From Doryteuthis pealeii (taxonomy: Eukaryota > Mollusca > Cephalopoda > Myopsida > Loliginidae): a stretch of 64,000 bases of DNA. The stretch lies in assembly GCA_023376005.1 (NCBI GenBank), contig CM042145.1, positions 57,275,996 through 57,339,995 on the forward strand. Reading direction: 5' to 3'. The position numbers and the translations under genes are program-made. Positions 29,550 to 40,048 of this stretch are shown piece after piece (the stretch's first letter is position 1; each line of letters opens with the position of its first letter). The notes beneath the pieces were generated by a model. It worked only from the letters and a program-made list of their open reading frames with translations, ran no database searches and had not been told where the DNA came from.

Positions 29550-31964
29550 TTTCTTTATTTCTCTTTTCTTTATTTCTCTTTTCTTTATTTCTCTTTTCTT
29601 TATTTCTCTTTTCTTTATTTCTTTATTTCTCTTTTCTTTATTTCTCTTTTCTTTATTTCTCTTTTCTTTATTTCTCTTTCTTTATTTCTTTTTTCTTTTT
29701 TCTTTATTTCTTTATTTCTTTATTTCTCTTTTCTTTATTTCTTTTTTTTCTTTTTCTTTATTTCTCTTTTCTTTATTTCTCTTTTCTTTATTCTCTTCTT
29801 TCTTTATTTTCTCTTTTCTCTTTTCTTTATTTCTCTTTATTTCTCTTTTATTTCTCTTTTCTTTATTTCTCTTTTCTCTTTTCTCTTTTCTTATTTCTCT
29901 TTTCTTTTTCTTTTCTTTATTTCTCTTTCTCTTTTCTTTATTTCTCTTTTCTTTTTTTCTTTTTTCTCTTTTCTCTTTTTCTTTATTTCTCTTTTCTTTA
30001 TTTTTCTCTTTTCTTTTTTTATTTCTCTTTTCTTTTTCTTCTTTTCTCTTTTCTTTATTTCTTTTTCTTTTCTCTTTTCTTTATTTCTCTTTTTCTTTTT
30101 TCTTTATTTCTTTTCTTTATTTCTTTTCTTTTTTCTTCTTTATTTCTTTTTTCTTTATTTCTCTTTTCTTTATTTCTTTTTTTCTTTATTTCTCTTATTC
30201 TTTATTTCTTTTCTTTTTTCTTTTTCTCTTTATTTCTCTTTTCTTTATTTCTCTTTTCTTTATTTCTCTTTTCTCTTTTCTCTTTTTCTTATTTCTCTTT
30301 TTCTTTTCTTTATTTCTCTTTTCTTTATTTCTCTTTTCTCTTTATTTCTCTTTTCTCTTTTCTTTATTTCTCTTTTCTTTTTTCTTTATTTCTCTTTTCT
30401 CTTTTCTCTTTATTTTCTCTTTTTCTTTATTTCTCTTTTCTCTTTTCTTTATTTTTCTTTTCTCTTTTCTTTATTTCTCTTTTCTCTTTTCTTTATTTCT
30501 CTTTTTCTTTTTTCTCTCTTTTCTTTATTTCTCTTTTCTTTTTTCTCTTTTTCTCTTTTCTCTTTTCTCTCTTTTCTTATTTCTCTTTTCTTTATTTCTC
30601 TTTTCTCTTTTCTCTTTATTTTCTCTTTTCTCTTTTCTTTATTTCTCTTTTCTCTTTTCTTTATTTCTCTTTTCTTTATTTCTTTTCTTTATTTCTCTTT
30701 TCTTTTCTTTTTCTCTTTTCTCTTTTCTTTATTTTCTTTTTCTTTATTTCTCTTTCTCTTTTCTTTATTTCTCTTTTCTTTATTTTCTTTTTTCTTTTCT
30801 TTTTTCTCTTTTCTCTTTTCTTTATTTCTTTTTTTTCTTTTTTTCTTTTCTCTTTTCTTTTCTCTTTTCTTTCTTTCTTTCTCTTTTTCTCTTTTTCTTT
30901 CTTTTTTCTCTTTTCTCTTTTCTTTATTCTCTTTTCTCTTTTCTTTATTTCTCTTTTCTTTTTTCTCTTTTCTTTATTTCTCTTTTCTCTTTTCTTTATT
31001 TCTCTTTTCTCTTTCTTTATTTCTCTTTTCTTTTTCTCTTTTCTCTTTATTTCTCTTTTTCTTTTCTTTTATTTCTCTTTTCTTTTTTTCTTTTCTCTTT
31101 TCTCTTTTCTTTATTTCTTTATTTCTCTTTTCTTTTTCTCTTATTTCTCTTTTCTTTATTTTCTTTTCTCTTTTCTCTTTTCTTATTTCTCTTTTCTTTA
31201 TTTCTCTTTTCTTTATTTCTCTTTTTCTCTTTTCTCTTTTCTTTATTTCTCTTTTCTTCTTTTTTCTCTTTTCTTTATTTCTTTTTCTCTTTTCTTTATT
31301 TCTCTTTTCTTTTTCTTTATTTCTCTTTTCTTTATTTCTCTTTCTTATTTCTCTTTTCTTTATTTCTCTTTCTTTATTTCTCTTTTCTCTTTTCTTTTCT
31401 CTTTCTTTATTTCTCTTTTTCTTTTTCTCTTTTTCTCTTTTCTCTTTTCTTTATTTCTCTTTTCTCTTTTTTCTCTTTTCTCTTTTCTTTATTTCACTTT
31501 TCTTTATTTCTCTTTTCTTTTTATTTTTCTTTCTCTTTCTTTATTTCTCTTTCTCTTTTCTTTTTCTCTTTTTCTTTATTTCTCTTTTCTTCTTTTCTCT
31601 TTTCTCTTTTTCTTTTCTCTTTCTCTTTTCTCTTTTCTCTTATTCTTTTTTTCTTTCTCTTTCTTTATTTCTCTTTCTTTTTTCTTTTCTCTTTTCTCTT
31701 TTCTTTATTTTCTCTTTTCTCTTTTCTTTATTTCTCTTTCTTTTCTCTTTTCTTTTATTTCTCTTTCTCTCTTTTTCTTTTCTCTTTTCTTTATTTCTCT
31801 TTTCTTCTTTCTTTATTTCTCTTTTTCTCTTTTCTCTTATTTTCTCTTTTCTCTTTCTTTATTTCTCTTTTCTTTATTTCTCTTTTCTTTCTTTATTTCT
31901 CTTTTCTCTTTTCTTTATTTCTCTTTTCTTTTTTCTTTATTTCTCTTTTCTTTATTTCTCTTTA
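29550..31964. repeat. 2.4-kb pyrimidine minisatellite, 15-bp unit
   Basis: About 2.4 kb of nearly pure pyrimidine built from TTTATTTCTCTTTTC (15 bp) and shortened variants (TTTCTCTTTTC, CTCTTTT). On the top strand the only purines are the A of TTTATTT and very rare others. Such strand asymmetry allows triplex (H-DNA) and slows polymerases. The irregular higher order, with frequent 1-2 base length changes, suggests slippage or sequencing error. No gene. Confidence 0.95.
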
Positions 31965-32234
31965 AGTAAAGTTAAATATTTTTGGTATTTTTGTATTTTC
32001 TACATTTTCTTTCTTTTCTTTTACTTTTTTTTTCAGCCGACCATTCGTTTAGGCTTTCGCTTTTTCTTTTTGTTTTTATGTCTTAGTTTAATTCATTCTT
32101 TTTCCTTGTCCCAAAGAGTCTTACACCCACCTTAGTCAATGTCTACATTTTCATCGCTTATCGTCAAATTTCTTCCCGTCCCCCACATCCCCCTCCCACA
32201 TCCCCCCTCTCTCTCTCTCTTTCTCTCTTCTGTC

Positions 32235-32275
<41 letters not shown>

Positions 32276-33258
32276 TTCTTCATTACTATTTTTCTTTACT
32301 TCTGTTTTGAAATCCAACCAACAAAGAAATGGGTGTCCATCACAAAAGAATGGGAGGGGGGCTGACTGGAACCAATATTCTCCAAACACCACTAATTGGT
32401 CTCTTGTCTCCAATAGTTCTTTCGTCTTGTTTTGTTTGTTTTTGTTGTTGTTTTTGTTGTTATTTTATGTGTGTGTGTGTGTGTTTGTATTTTTCTCAAT
32501 AGTGTCACATCATCATGCCATACTTTGATTAATATGACAACACAAAGTGAATAAGAATCTAAAAATGTCGAGAACATAAAACGTCTTGAATCTACGGTCA
32601 GCTCATTATTTTTGACTAAAGCATATAAACAATTAATTATACATATGCTGAATGTTTTGTTTGCTTGGAATATTTCATTATCGTTTTTTATCATTTATCT
32701 ATATTTTCTTTTATTATTTATTCATTTTTTTATTTTTTTTATTTTTAGAAACGATTTATATTTGAACCTATTTTGTTAGGTTTTATTTATTTCGTGTCTT
32801 TTCTCATTTCGCTTAAAAACTAACTTCTAATAACGGCACGGTATCACTTTCTTTCAAAAGCTGCGTCAGGATTTACTGAAAGCTTTTAACTCTTTGAATT
32901 ATCAGTGGGACAAATCAACTCAGCGTCAATTTAGCAGCTCCTGATCCAAATTGTTTTGTGATGACACAGGTGCTTGCATGACCCACACAAAAAAAATAAA
33001 ATCAGTCGACCGCTGCCCCCAAAATTGATGAAATAAAAAAGAGGAGTAGATAATCATGCGAAACTCAATAAATAAAGCGTCTCTTGATTTGTTTTTTGTT
33101 TTGTTTTGTTGTTTGTTTTTTCTTTGGGGGTGGGGGGCCTTCTCTGTTGTTGAATCTATCCGACTGTTGTATTGTTCTGTATTTAAACTATTACACGTCC
33201 CTGTCTATAACATTTACGTCTGACAAAATATACGTTGTCCGCTGCGATGTTTTTAGTT

Positions 33259-33302
<44 letters not shown>

Positions 33303-33404
33303 GGAGTGACTTAATGGAGAAGGGAAAAAATCGAACGAATCGCAATTTTGACTGTCGATAAAAATAATTAACCGAATAAGTCGTAATTATGAATGAATAT
33401 AAAA
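31965..33404. repeat. Unassigned stretch with microsatellites
   Basis: (TG)(TA)n at 32236-32275, (TG)n at 32468-32483 and (TA)n at 33264-33299. Frames here are repeat read-through. No family or coding recognised. Confidence 0.55.
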
Positions 33405-33673
33405 GTGCTCAGTACATTGGTAGAGCTGGTTTTAAAAACCAGGACCATATGACCTTTAGGCACCCCTTTTGTGATCTCGATTCCTAAAGACATGTTTTTC
33501 ATTTACACTGTCAAAATCCGATTGTTTGTTGGGGTTAGGGGTTAGTTTTATAATTTAAAAAAAAAACTCCAAAAATCGTCTGTTAACAGACAACCGGATT
33601 TTGACGGTGTAAATGAAAAACATTTCCTTAAGAATCGAGATCGCAAAAGGGGTGCCTAAAGGTCATATGGTCC
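33405..33673. mobile_element. Foldback element with 79-bp arms and a tRNA-like flank (family G head)
   Basis: The arms 33442-33520 and 33595-33673 are near-perfect inverted repeats (GGACCATATGACCTTTAGGC ... and its complement). The 74-bp middle contains GGGGTTAGGGGTTAG and poly-A. Immediately left, AAGTGCTCAGTACATTGGTAGAGC resembles a tRNA A-box and occurs in variant form at 48009, 51279 and 60210. Confidence 0.75.
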
Positions 33674-33838
33674 GAAAACTGATATAGTCAGTAATTCTAC
33701 TCGAGTTTCGTTGGAGGATCGTCAGGGATATGTGTGTGTGTGTGAAGATAATAAAAATAAATTTACTAGACTTTTTGTAGCATGAGAGTAGTGCAATTGA
33801 TAACAGGATTAATGCTAAAAAATGAAGTTGACTTACCT

Positions 33839-33857
33839 ATACACACACACACACACA

Positions 33858-33905
<48 letters not shown>
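33839..33905. repeat. Self-complementary (CA)n(TA)n(TG)n microsatellite
   Basis: ACAC.. followed by TATA.. followed by TGTG.. makes one large palindrome able to extrude as a cruciform. Confidence 0.85.
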
Positions 33906-33985
33906 TCTAGGAAGTCATGCTAAATGACCAGACAAGATAAATGATACTGTACATTTTTTTTCTCCCTTTCTTACATGTTCCTGTA

Positions 33986-34216
33986 AACGAAATGGTTTAG
34001 GGGCAAAATTTAAATGCCATTTGCCCAATAGTGTTAATACAATACTCACGTAGAAATAGGAAAATAATTTTGTCAATATAAAAATGTAGACGCTGAGAGA
34101 CCATTTTATCTGAACTCGACCTTAAGGTAAGTAACTTATTTTTATTTTAAATGTTAAATATTGTATTAACACTATTGGGCAAATGGCATTTAAATTTTGC
34201 CCTAAACCATTTCGTT
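33986..34216. mobile_element. Foldback element with about 58-bp arms
   Basis: The arm AACGAAATGGTTTAGGGGCA.. (33986-34044) is complementary to 34159-34216 with one or two changes. The central 114 bp are unique to the arms and unlike the element at 33442. Confidence 0.75.
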
Positions 34217-34299
34217 TTAATAGAAACGGAACCTATGGACTTATACTAAGTTAAAACTTAGATTTTATTTTTTCCGGTGTGGTGGACCCGTAGATCTCG

Positions 34300-35190
34300 T
34301 CAGATCATCTACCTGCGTTCCCCAAAGTCTCCCAGTCATCTTGCCTCGGCTTGTCACTGATACTTGACTTTGGGGAAGGAGAGCATGCGGTGCGTGTCGC
34401 ACAAGCGCACATCATGTAAACAAAAACATGTGCAGATATTTCTACAAGTCCCAGAGTGATGGAGGAATGATGAGTTGTGCAGGCCTGACGTACCGGAAGC
34501 ACGCATATGTGAATCTACATACAGCGTGACTCGTGACCTACTTAGCATCACCACATTGCTGATTGAACAGCAACATGCCACTGCGAGGTTGTGGGTGAAT
34601 GAGCAGCCCCTGGTTAATACTGTTCACCCAGCCATTTGGAAAGTGTCCAGAAAAGGTGACCTAAACAAATGCCGGTTCACCTATCAAGCTGGCCAGAAAC
34701 CAGCATTTCGACGGATGTCCACATTAGCTGGGCTGAAAACAAGAAAATACTACGACACAAAACAAGACAAAGAATGGCCACCTGGAAGGTCTGGACACTT
34801 CCCAATCTTGAGAGATAGGGAAACGCCTAACTACGTACTGGTATCATGACAGGGGAGCATCTCTATATGGGGCCGACATCGATGCCCTTGCAGAAGTCCG
34901 TTCAGCGATAAGGACCAAGTGATAGAAGAGAGTGGGCTGGATACACATCATCATGGAAAGACTGGCCGATGGTAGCTGTAAGAAGTTTGAGGTAAGGTGA
35001 CTCGAGCCCTCCATCCTGAAGAAACACATGACACACCATGGAAACATTTCCACACTGAAGTCTGACCTGTATGGCAGGGCCTGTATGCCGAGGGTTTCAT
35101 ATGTGTGACAGGGTACATAAAAAACAAGCTGGAACCGTGGGCCATCTGCGTGCTCACAACTACTCAAAACTACTCACAACTGAAATACTT
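34300..35190 (+). pseudogene. GC-richer coding-like relic, possibly LINE-derived
   Basis: An 890-bp island with higher GC and longer broken frames than its surroundings. The frame at 34475-34849 (125 codons) has no motif I can name. Downstream pieces read like the end of a non-LTR element ORF: WAGY-type residues near 34935, and near 35105-35160 C-D-R..GTVGHLRAHN, resembling the C-terminal C..H-rich SHLRxH pattern of some LINE ORFs. Several stops and frame changes are needed. Alternatively a relic of an unknown gene. Confidence 0.3.
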
Positions 35191-35284
35191 GTAGAAATGG
35201 CCTTATTCTGTGAAGAAGCGGCAATCACCATATATATATATGTGTGTGTGTGTGTGTGAACAAAAATTATTAAGACAATCAGGA

Positions 35285-35450
35285 ATATTTCTTGTATGTT
35301 GTTTATTCTCAACTAGTTTCGACCTTCGGTCATCTTCAGGAGAAAATTTCTTATTTGAAGAAATTGTTGATACATTATTAGAAAGGGAGCATTATAGAAG
35401 AATTATAAAAGTTCAAGTGCTATAGTGGGTTTAACATGCTGTTAAAATCC
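35285..35450 (-). repeat. Retroelement-end-like segment with CTGAAGATG...GAAAC motif
   Basis: In minus sense CTCCTGAAGATGACCGAAGG then TCGAAACTAGTTGAG (about 35345-35310). TGACC/GGTCG can pair as a stem between CTGAAGA and GAAAC, as in a hammerhead with an altered core. Typical of worn PLE or related element termini, but the core differs from CTGATGA. Confidence 0.35.
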
Positions 35451-35508
35451 GGGTAGGCGAGTGTGTTTAATAGTAGCATGTTCATTTGTTCCGTGAATGA
35501 ATAAATAT

Positions 35509-35542
<34 letters not shown>

Positions 35543-35815
35543 AACACTAAAAGCGATGTCAATATATATTCGTAATTGGTGGAATAAGGAAGGCTTTGTT
35601 GTAGGGTGGGACTCCTGGGACTAGGTTCACCTTAAATTTACTACTATACCGCGAAGACAAGAACGCTGTCAGGGGAGAGGAAGAGATATCACACTTAAAT
35701 CCCAGTCCAACTGGGAAGCTAAGCATTAAAAACTGGCTACTCCTTTCCATAGTTTATATCGCTGTAAACCTCGCAAGATAAAACGCACGCATCTGCTCCC
35801 AACACGCATATATAT

Positions 35816-35884
<69 letters not shown>

Positions 35885-35908
35885 CTGTCGGAGGGAAATC
35901 GTTAGTAT
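35451..35908. repeat. Unassigned stretch with (TA)n and (TG)n(TA)n upstream of the hammerhead
   Basis: (TA)n at about 35504-35541, then a low-AT stretch 35560-35800 with a 63-codon minus frame of no known motif, then (TG)n(TA)n at 35816-35882 directly before the ribozyme element. Confidence 0.5.
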
Positions 35909-35954
35909 ATACCGCTGATGAGACTTAATAAAGTCGAAACAGTCTGTACGGTAT
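35909..35954 (+). ncRNA. Hammerhead ribozyme (type I, minimal stem III), core intact
   Basis: A self-cleaving RNA motif by all visible criteria. Stem I is ATACCG (35909-35914) with CGGTAT (35949-35954). The core CTGATGA is at 35915-35921. Stem II is GACT/AGTC (35922-35925 with 35932-35935) with a TAATAA loop, then GAA at 35936-35938. A two-base-pair stem III AC/GT (35939-35940 with 35946-35947) has loop AGTCT. The cleavage-site base is A at 35948, making the triplet GTA. Minimal stem III type I hammerheads are known from PLE terminal repeats and retrozymes. No PLE coding lies adjacent, so this may be a solo terminal repeat or a non-autonomous element. Confidence 0.75.
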
Positions 35955-36065
35955 TCTACACACCGAGCCATCCTTTGCCGGGATTACACTTGTCAAGTTC
36001 ATTTTCTATAAGAAAAAGTATCGAATTTTATGCGATACATGCGTTGTAAGTGCCTTCAAGTAAAA

Positions 36066-36121
<56 letters not shown>
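35955..36121. repeat. Downstream flank of the hammerhead and a long (TA)n
   Basis: Short unassigned sequence (TGCCGGGATTACACTTG at 35976-35992), then (TA)n at 36069-36124. Confidence 0.6.
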
Positions 36122-36125
<4 letters not shown>

Positions 36126-36525
36126 GTCTTACTCGGATGGTTTGAGTGATATGGGGGCAGGTGGCCGTACAGCTGCTTTTGTGGGGTGTTTCCACGATTT
36201 ACTTTAATCCACACGCAGCATTCTTGTGCAGCTCCCATTTAGTTTATTCTCAAGGCGTTTCGTTAGGGTAGAAGTGGTGCGGCTGCACAGTAGCACTAAT
36301 ACAACTACGGTTTGGAAGAATTGTCGTTTTAACTTATCAGTGAGATTAAATTTTTATATGATTGATAATCTGTCTATAACAGCATATGTCTTTCCAGTGC
36401 GTGCATTAGCATCGTTTTCTGTGGATACGATATTACTACCTAGGTACGTGAACTTGTCTATCGATTTTCGGGGCTTACTATCGAGTGCAGATGTCTCCAA
36501 CCTGTTTAAAACATGAACTAAGTTT
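36122..36525 (-). pseudogene. LINE remnant: RT C-terminal region (first copy)
   Basis: Minus-strand translation gives, in order, a FKYLGSNIVSTEND-like start near 36470, TGKTYAVIDRLSII, FNLTDKLKRQFFQTVVV, SRTTSTLTKRLENKLNG, SCTRMLRV and, in another frame, KQLYGHLPP near 36175-36150. This is the same element type as 3003-3534. Stops and a frame change make it non-functional. The 3.8-kb duplication starts inside it, at 36207. Confidence 0.7.
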
Positions 36526-36615
36526 TATTGGAGTTCACATACATGACAATGTTCTGTGATTATTTTTTTAGGCTATATAGCAGTGATTCGGCTTATGCGG
36601 GTGTATTTGAGATGG

Positions 36616-36647
<32 letters not shown>

Positions 36648-37083
36648 TACAGAGATATGTCTCCAACAATGAAGTTCCAAATTCACCTTTTGAATAGGAA
36701 AGATTTCCTTCCTTTGATAAATAAACAAATATCTTCAGATAAAAAAAAAGACATTCCTAATATACGCTATAATCTTTGTCCGTTACTTTAAAAAAAAGTT
36801 TTCCTTACTTTTTTCTATTTATTTCGCATTTTGGTTTTTCTTCTTGCAGACAATGTCACTATGTCGTACATTTTTGTTGTAATTCCCATTGGAACAAAAT
36901 CAGAGGAAAATTCTTCGAACAATTGGCGTCATTATTTAGTTACACGGTTACTGAAAAATTCTTCGTTTCTTCTATTTCTTCATAGAAGAAATTGATGCCA
37001 AAATGTGTCGTCTGCCATAGATTTTCGATCACGAATTCTACTCAGATTGATAAATAAACTGATAGACGAGGAAAATATCTTTG

Positions 37084-37115
<32 letters not shown>

Positions 37116-37264
37116 AATAGTTTATAGGGTCAGCTTAGGAAACGTATCTCTTATTTATACGACTGTTAGGTTTGTTTTTGTTGTCTTTTTTGTGGGTAGA
37201 CGGTTAGATAAAAATGTTGGTTGGTGAAAAAATTATAAACGAATTTTGAAACAAGTTGTATTTT
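36526..37264. other. Unassigned part of the duplicated segment
   Basis: (TA)n(GA)n at 36615-36650 and an A run of about 28 at 37084-37111. The 69-codon frame at 36776-36985 is preserved in the second copy but has no motif. Preservation only reflects recency of the duplication. Confidence 0.5.
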
Positions 37265-37400
37265 TTTAGATAGGGCTTGATGTGAATGATTTTGATGTTT
37301 TGGACTGTTGTCCTCAACCTTATTATGGTATGTATAAACCCAACGTTTCGGCTGCTGTATCCTCCGGCCTTTCTCATGCGTTCCCTGTGTATCCAAGCTT
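37265..37400 (-). mobile_element. SINE H-type 3' module
   Basis: AGGGCTTGATGTGAATG, GGACTGTTGTCCTC and CCCAACGTTTCGGCTGCTG..CCTCCGGCC match the 3' part of SINE H (minus sense, compare 53775-53900). The tRNA-like head is absent. Repeated at about 41106-41237. Confidence 0.55.
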
Positions 37401-37767
37401 AGTACTGACCCAACCTGGGAAATCATTTTAATAGTTTGACGGTTGATCAAACAGGCATCGAAGAACTTTTTAAGATCTCATTCAAATGATGACGTCATTG
37501 TTTTTACACGCCTATCATTCCGACATGTGTCACGATAAGTATCATGATAATTTAGGAAAAAAAAGTTTATTGTCGTTTCCTGTACAACTCTAGCTGTAAA
37601 ATCCAATAACATCAGCCTTTTTCGATATTTAAACGAGTATATACTTTAATCCTGTCATTTTTACGGGTACCGTACTAAAACCAACTTGTAATGCTTCAGT
37701 AAATAATTTCATAGATTATTGCCGCAAAAATCGCAATGAGGGGGGGGCATTTTGGAAATATAACGAA

Positions 37768-37983
37768 CTAGAATCGGCTACCCAGCGTCGCCTGGGTAGA
37801 GGTGTGTGTGGGGGGGGGGAACATTGGTATATTGATTTATTTACTTTTGAGATTTACAAATGCTGGACATTTATAAGTAGAATTTCAATGCGATTTCTAT
37901 GTGCATTTTAATTTTAAATATCTTTGAATGCAAATCAAATCTTCATATTTTTTGCACAAAAAGCAAGAACCGGTGATATGTAA

Positions 37984-38037
<54 letters not shown>

Positions 38038-38090
38038 CGTTAATTGCTTTATTTTTGTAGTTTCTTTCGGACATACATATACACCAACTG
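37768..38090 (-). mobile_element. Family F Helitron-like element with intact 3' terminus
   Basis: In minus sense the end is an 8-bp-stem hairpin (CTACCCAG/CTGGGTAG, 37778-37799), six bases, then CTAG (37771-37768) and T. The body contains the CACAAAAAGCAAGAACCGG landmark and a (TA)n tract (37989-38034). No coding. The 5' TC end was not identified. Confidence 0.6.
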
Positions 38091-38091
38091 T

Positions 38092-38470
38092 GTGTTAGTG
38101 CTGGGGGTAGTTAGTCTCACAGATCCATTATTACTGAATCGTGAGTTAGACCCTTGCAGAATGCCCCATTAAAATCCCTATGTAAAAAAAAAGACCTTGC
38201 ATTGATTCGGCCTTGTGGGGGCGTAAAAAAAAACCCTGCACACTCTGAAAAGAAAAATGAATGTCTCTAATTTGAAATATCAAATGCCAAAAAGAATTTA
38301 ATGCTGTTACTATTTACATTTTATTTTCTTAATTACCTTCACGAATATAAATCAAATATTCATTATTCTTGCTCAAAAAGTAAGATCTGGTGATAGTAAA
38401 TGTGTATATATATATTTACTTTGTCATTAATTGTTTTATTTTCGCAGTTTCATCCTGACATACACCCATA
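38092..38470 (-). mobile_element. SINE B-like scrap and second family F fragment
   Basis: 38095-38175 has a SINE B-like layout (GTTAGTCTCACAGATCC..GAATCGTGAGTTAGACCC..GAATGCCCC). 38210-38470 repeats the F landmarks (TTGCTCAAAAAGTAAG, GGTGATAGT, TTTCGCAGTTTCATCCTGAC). Confidence 0.45.
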
Positions 38471-39067
38471 CATACACCCATGCATACATACAGCTGCCCT
38501 TTATATGTATAGATAGATTGACAACATAGTGTATATAGAGCAGCATTGAAAAGCTTGTTGCTTATTTTAAGTGAAATTAAGTCTGTTGAATTAGCCCAAA
38601 AGTCGCTATCAGTCACGAACTAGAGTGAGTTTTGATGCTGAAAGGGGAGTTGCAGCTAGGGATATTGCACACACACCCCCATTTAATTGTTGCTAATTAC
38701 TCTATGCCTCTTTTCTGGATCCTCTCCCCCCCTCCCCCAGAGCAACGCTACATAAACTCCTCACACATCATTGAAGCCTTGAAAACAAAACAAAAAACAG
38801 CATTTGATGGCGTTGACGGCAACCAACACACAACCTGGACAACTCCTGGCTTCCAATTGCGTGACGTGTCCATTTGGGAACTGTTATTTAAGTCGGTGTT
38901 TTTGTTGGCCGGAAGATCTTCGAGAAACACGCGTCCCTCTTGGATCCACTTGTAATTCTTTCCCGTGCATTTCCGCTGTTCCTATGGACGGATGTTGTGT
39001 ATCAAAAGTATATGTGCGCTTTAAGAGCACACACACACACGTCACATATCGTGAACAGTTTTCATAG
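38471..39067. other. Unassigned part of the duplicated segment
   Basis: No family match. Several overlapping short frames on both strands between 38630 and 39070 change length in the second copy because of indels, which argues against coding. Confidence 0.5.
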
Positions 39068-39163
39068 TACAATAGTACCTTGACTTACGAGTCTAATTCG
39101 TTCTACTCGTGACTCAATTTCCTCGTATATCAAATTAATTGTGAATACTTTTAATAGTACTAT
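39068..39163 (+). mobile_element. Family M 5' fragment
   Basis: GTACCTTGACTTACGAGTCTAATTCGTTC..CCTCGTATATCAAATTAATT matches the 5' end of the M element at 39656. It breaks off at the LTR-like repeat. Confidence 0.6.
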
Positions 39164-39645
39164 TGTAATGATACTAGAGTTGGTTATATTAAATAATAAT
39201 TCGAATCGTAACTTACAATGAAAAGGGTTTATTTTGATAAGAGATACAAGAATGAGTGAACAGTAGTATAATACAACTTAATCTCGCTAGGAAAGACGAA
39301 TGTATTTACTTCCCACCAGGCAAGGATGTAACACAATGTCTTTTTGTTAAAGCGGGGGAGGCACGCACAAACTGAAGCTAATGCGATCGACAGTTTAAAA
39401 AAATGAGTGGATCACCTTGGTATTCCCTTTGGGGCGCATCAGGAACCGGGCAATAAACCCAACCCTGACCCTTTAAATCGAGGGGGTAGGTGTTGCCAGG
39501 GTGAGACGGTCCCTGTGATCACGCGATTTATTTGCCCAACCACCGTTCGCTAAGGAAAGACGACCCCGAGGCCAACACCATCAATGTTTCTATTGAAAAT
39601 AGAAAAGTCCGTTCTATTCCAGATGGGTCTCATCTCTTCTCTACA
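39164..39645 (+). mobile_element. LTR-like dispersed repeat (about 480 bp)
   Basis: Starts TGTAATG and ends CTCTACA, so it has the TG...CA ends of an LTR. A diverged copy is at 58383-58862 and the duplicate at 42993-43467. No internal retrovirus-like coding and no clear target duplication were found. Could be a solo LTR or another repeat type. Confidence 0.4.
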
Positions 39646-39655
39646 ACATGTACAA

Positions 39656-40048
39656 TGGTACCTTGATTTACGAGTTTAATTGGTACCGCTCGAAACTCGA
39701 TTTCCTCGTATATCAAATTAATTTTCCCCATTGAAATAAACTGAAATACCATTAATCCGTTCCAGCCTAATCTTTTTTACGTTCTTTTAATTAAAAAATA
39801 TAGCACAGTGTTGTATAAAAAACATAATAGAATGTAATGAATTATGTAATGTTAATAAATGGTGTTTTTCTTTGGCGTAAAAAATTTGGGAACTTAAATG
39901 TTTTTAGTGGACTTATTAACTTAAGAGTATCTGAAGCTTGCTCGTACCTCAAATGTTAGCTCTCAACACAAAGCAAAAAAACTCGATTGAGTGTCGGCTC
40001 GTCACTCGAAAACCTCGTAAGTTGGGGCACTTGTAAGTCAAGATACCA
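39656..40048 (+). mobile_element. Family M, complete non-autonomous TIR element (393 bp)
   Basis: Begins TGGTACCTTGATTTACGAG and ends CTTGTAAGTCAAGATACCA, imperfect terminal inverted repeats. No transposase. The duplication junction coincides with its right end. Other copies: split at 25223/27112, nested at 46938-47735, fragments at 18336 and 39068. Confidence 0.7.

Larger units (their letters stand above)
36207..40047 (+). repeat. 3.8-kb segmental duplication, copy 1
   Basis: The whole segment is repeated in direct tandem at 40048-43868. It contains a LINE remnant, poly-A (37084-37111), a SINE H-type module, two family F pieces, an LTR-like repeat and a complete M element at its right end. 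The two copies differ almost only by 1-3-base indels, mostly in homopolymers and short tandem repeats. That points to a very recent duplication or an assembly duplicate. Confidence 0.9.

Noticed and set aside
36226..36516. 96-codon plus frame, perfectly conserved in a second copy at 40067, as a gene
   Set aside because: It is the antisense of a LINE RT remnant, and conservation follows from the recent or artefactual duplication.
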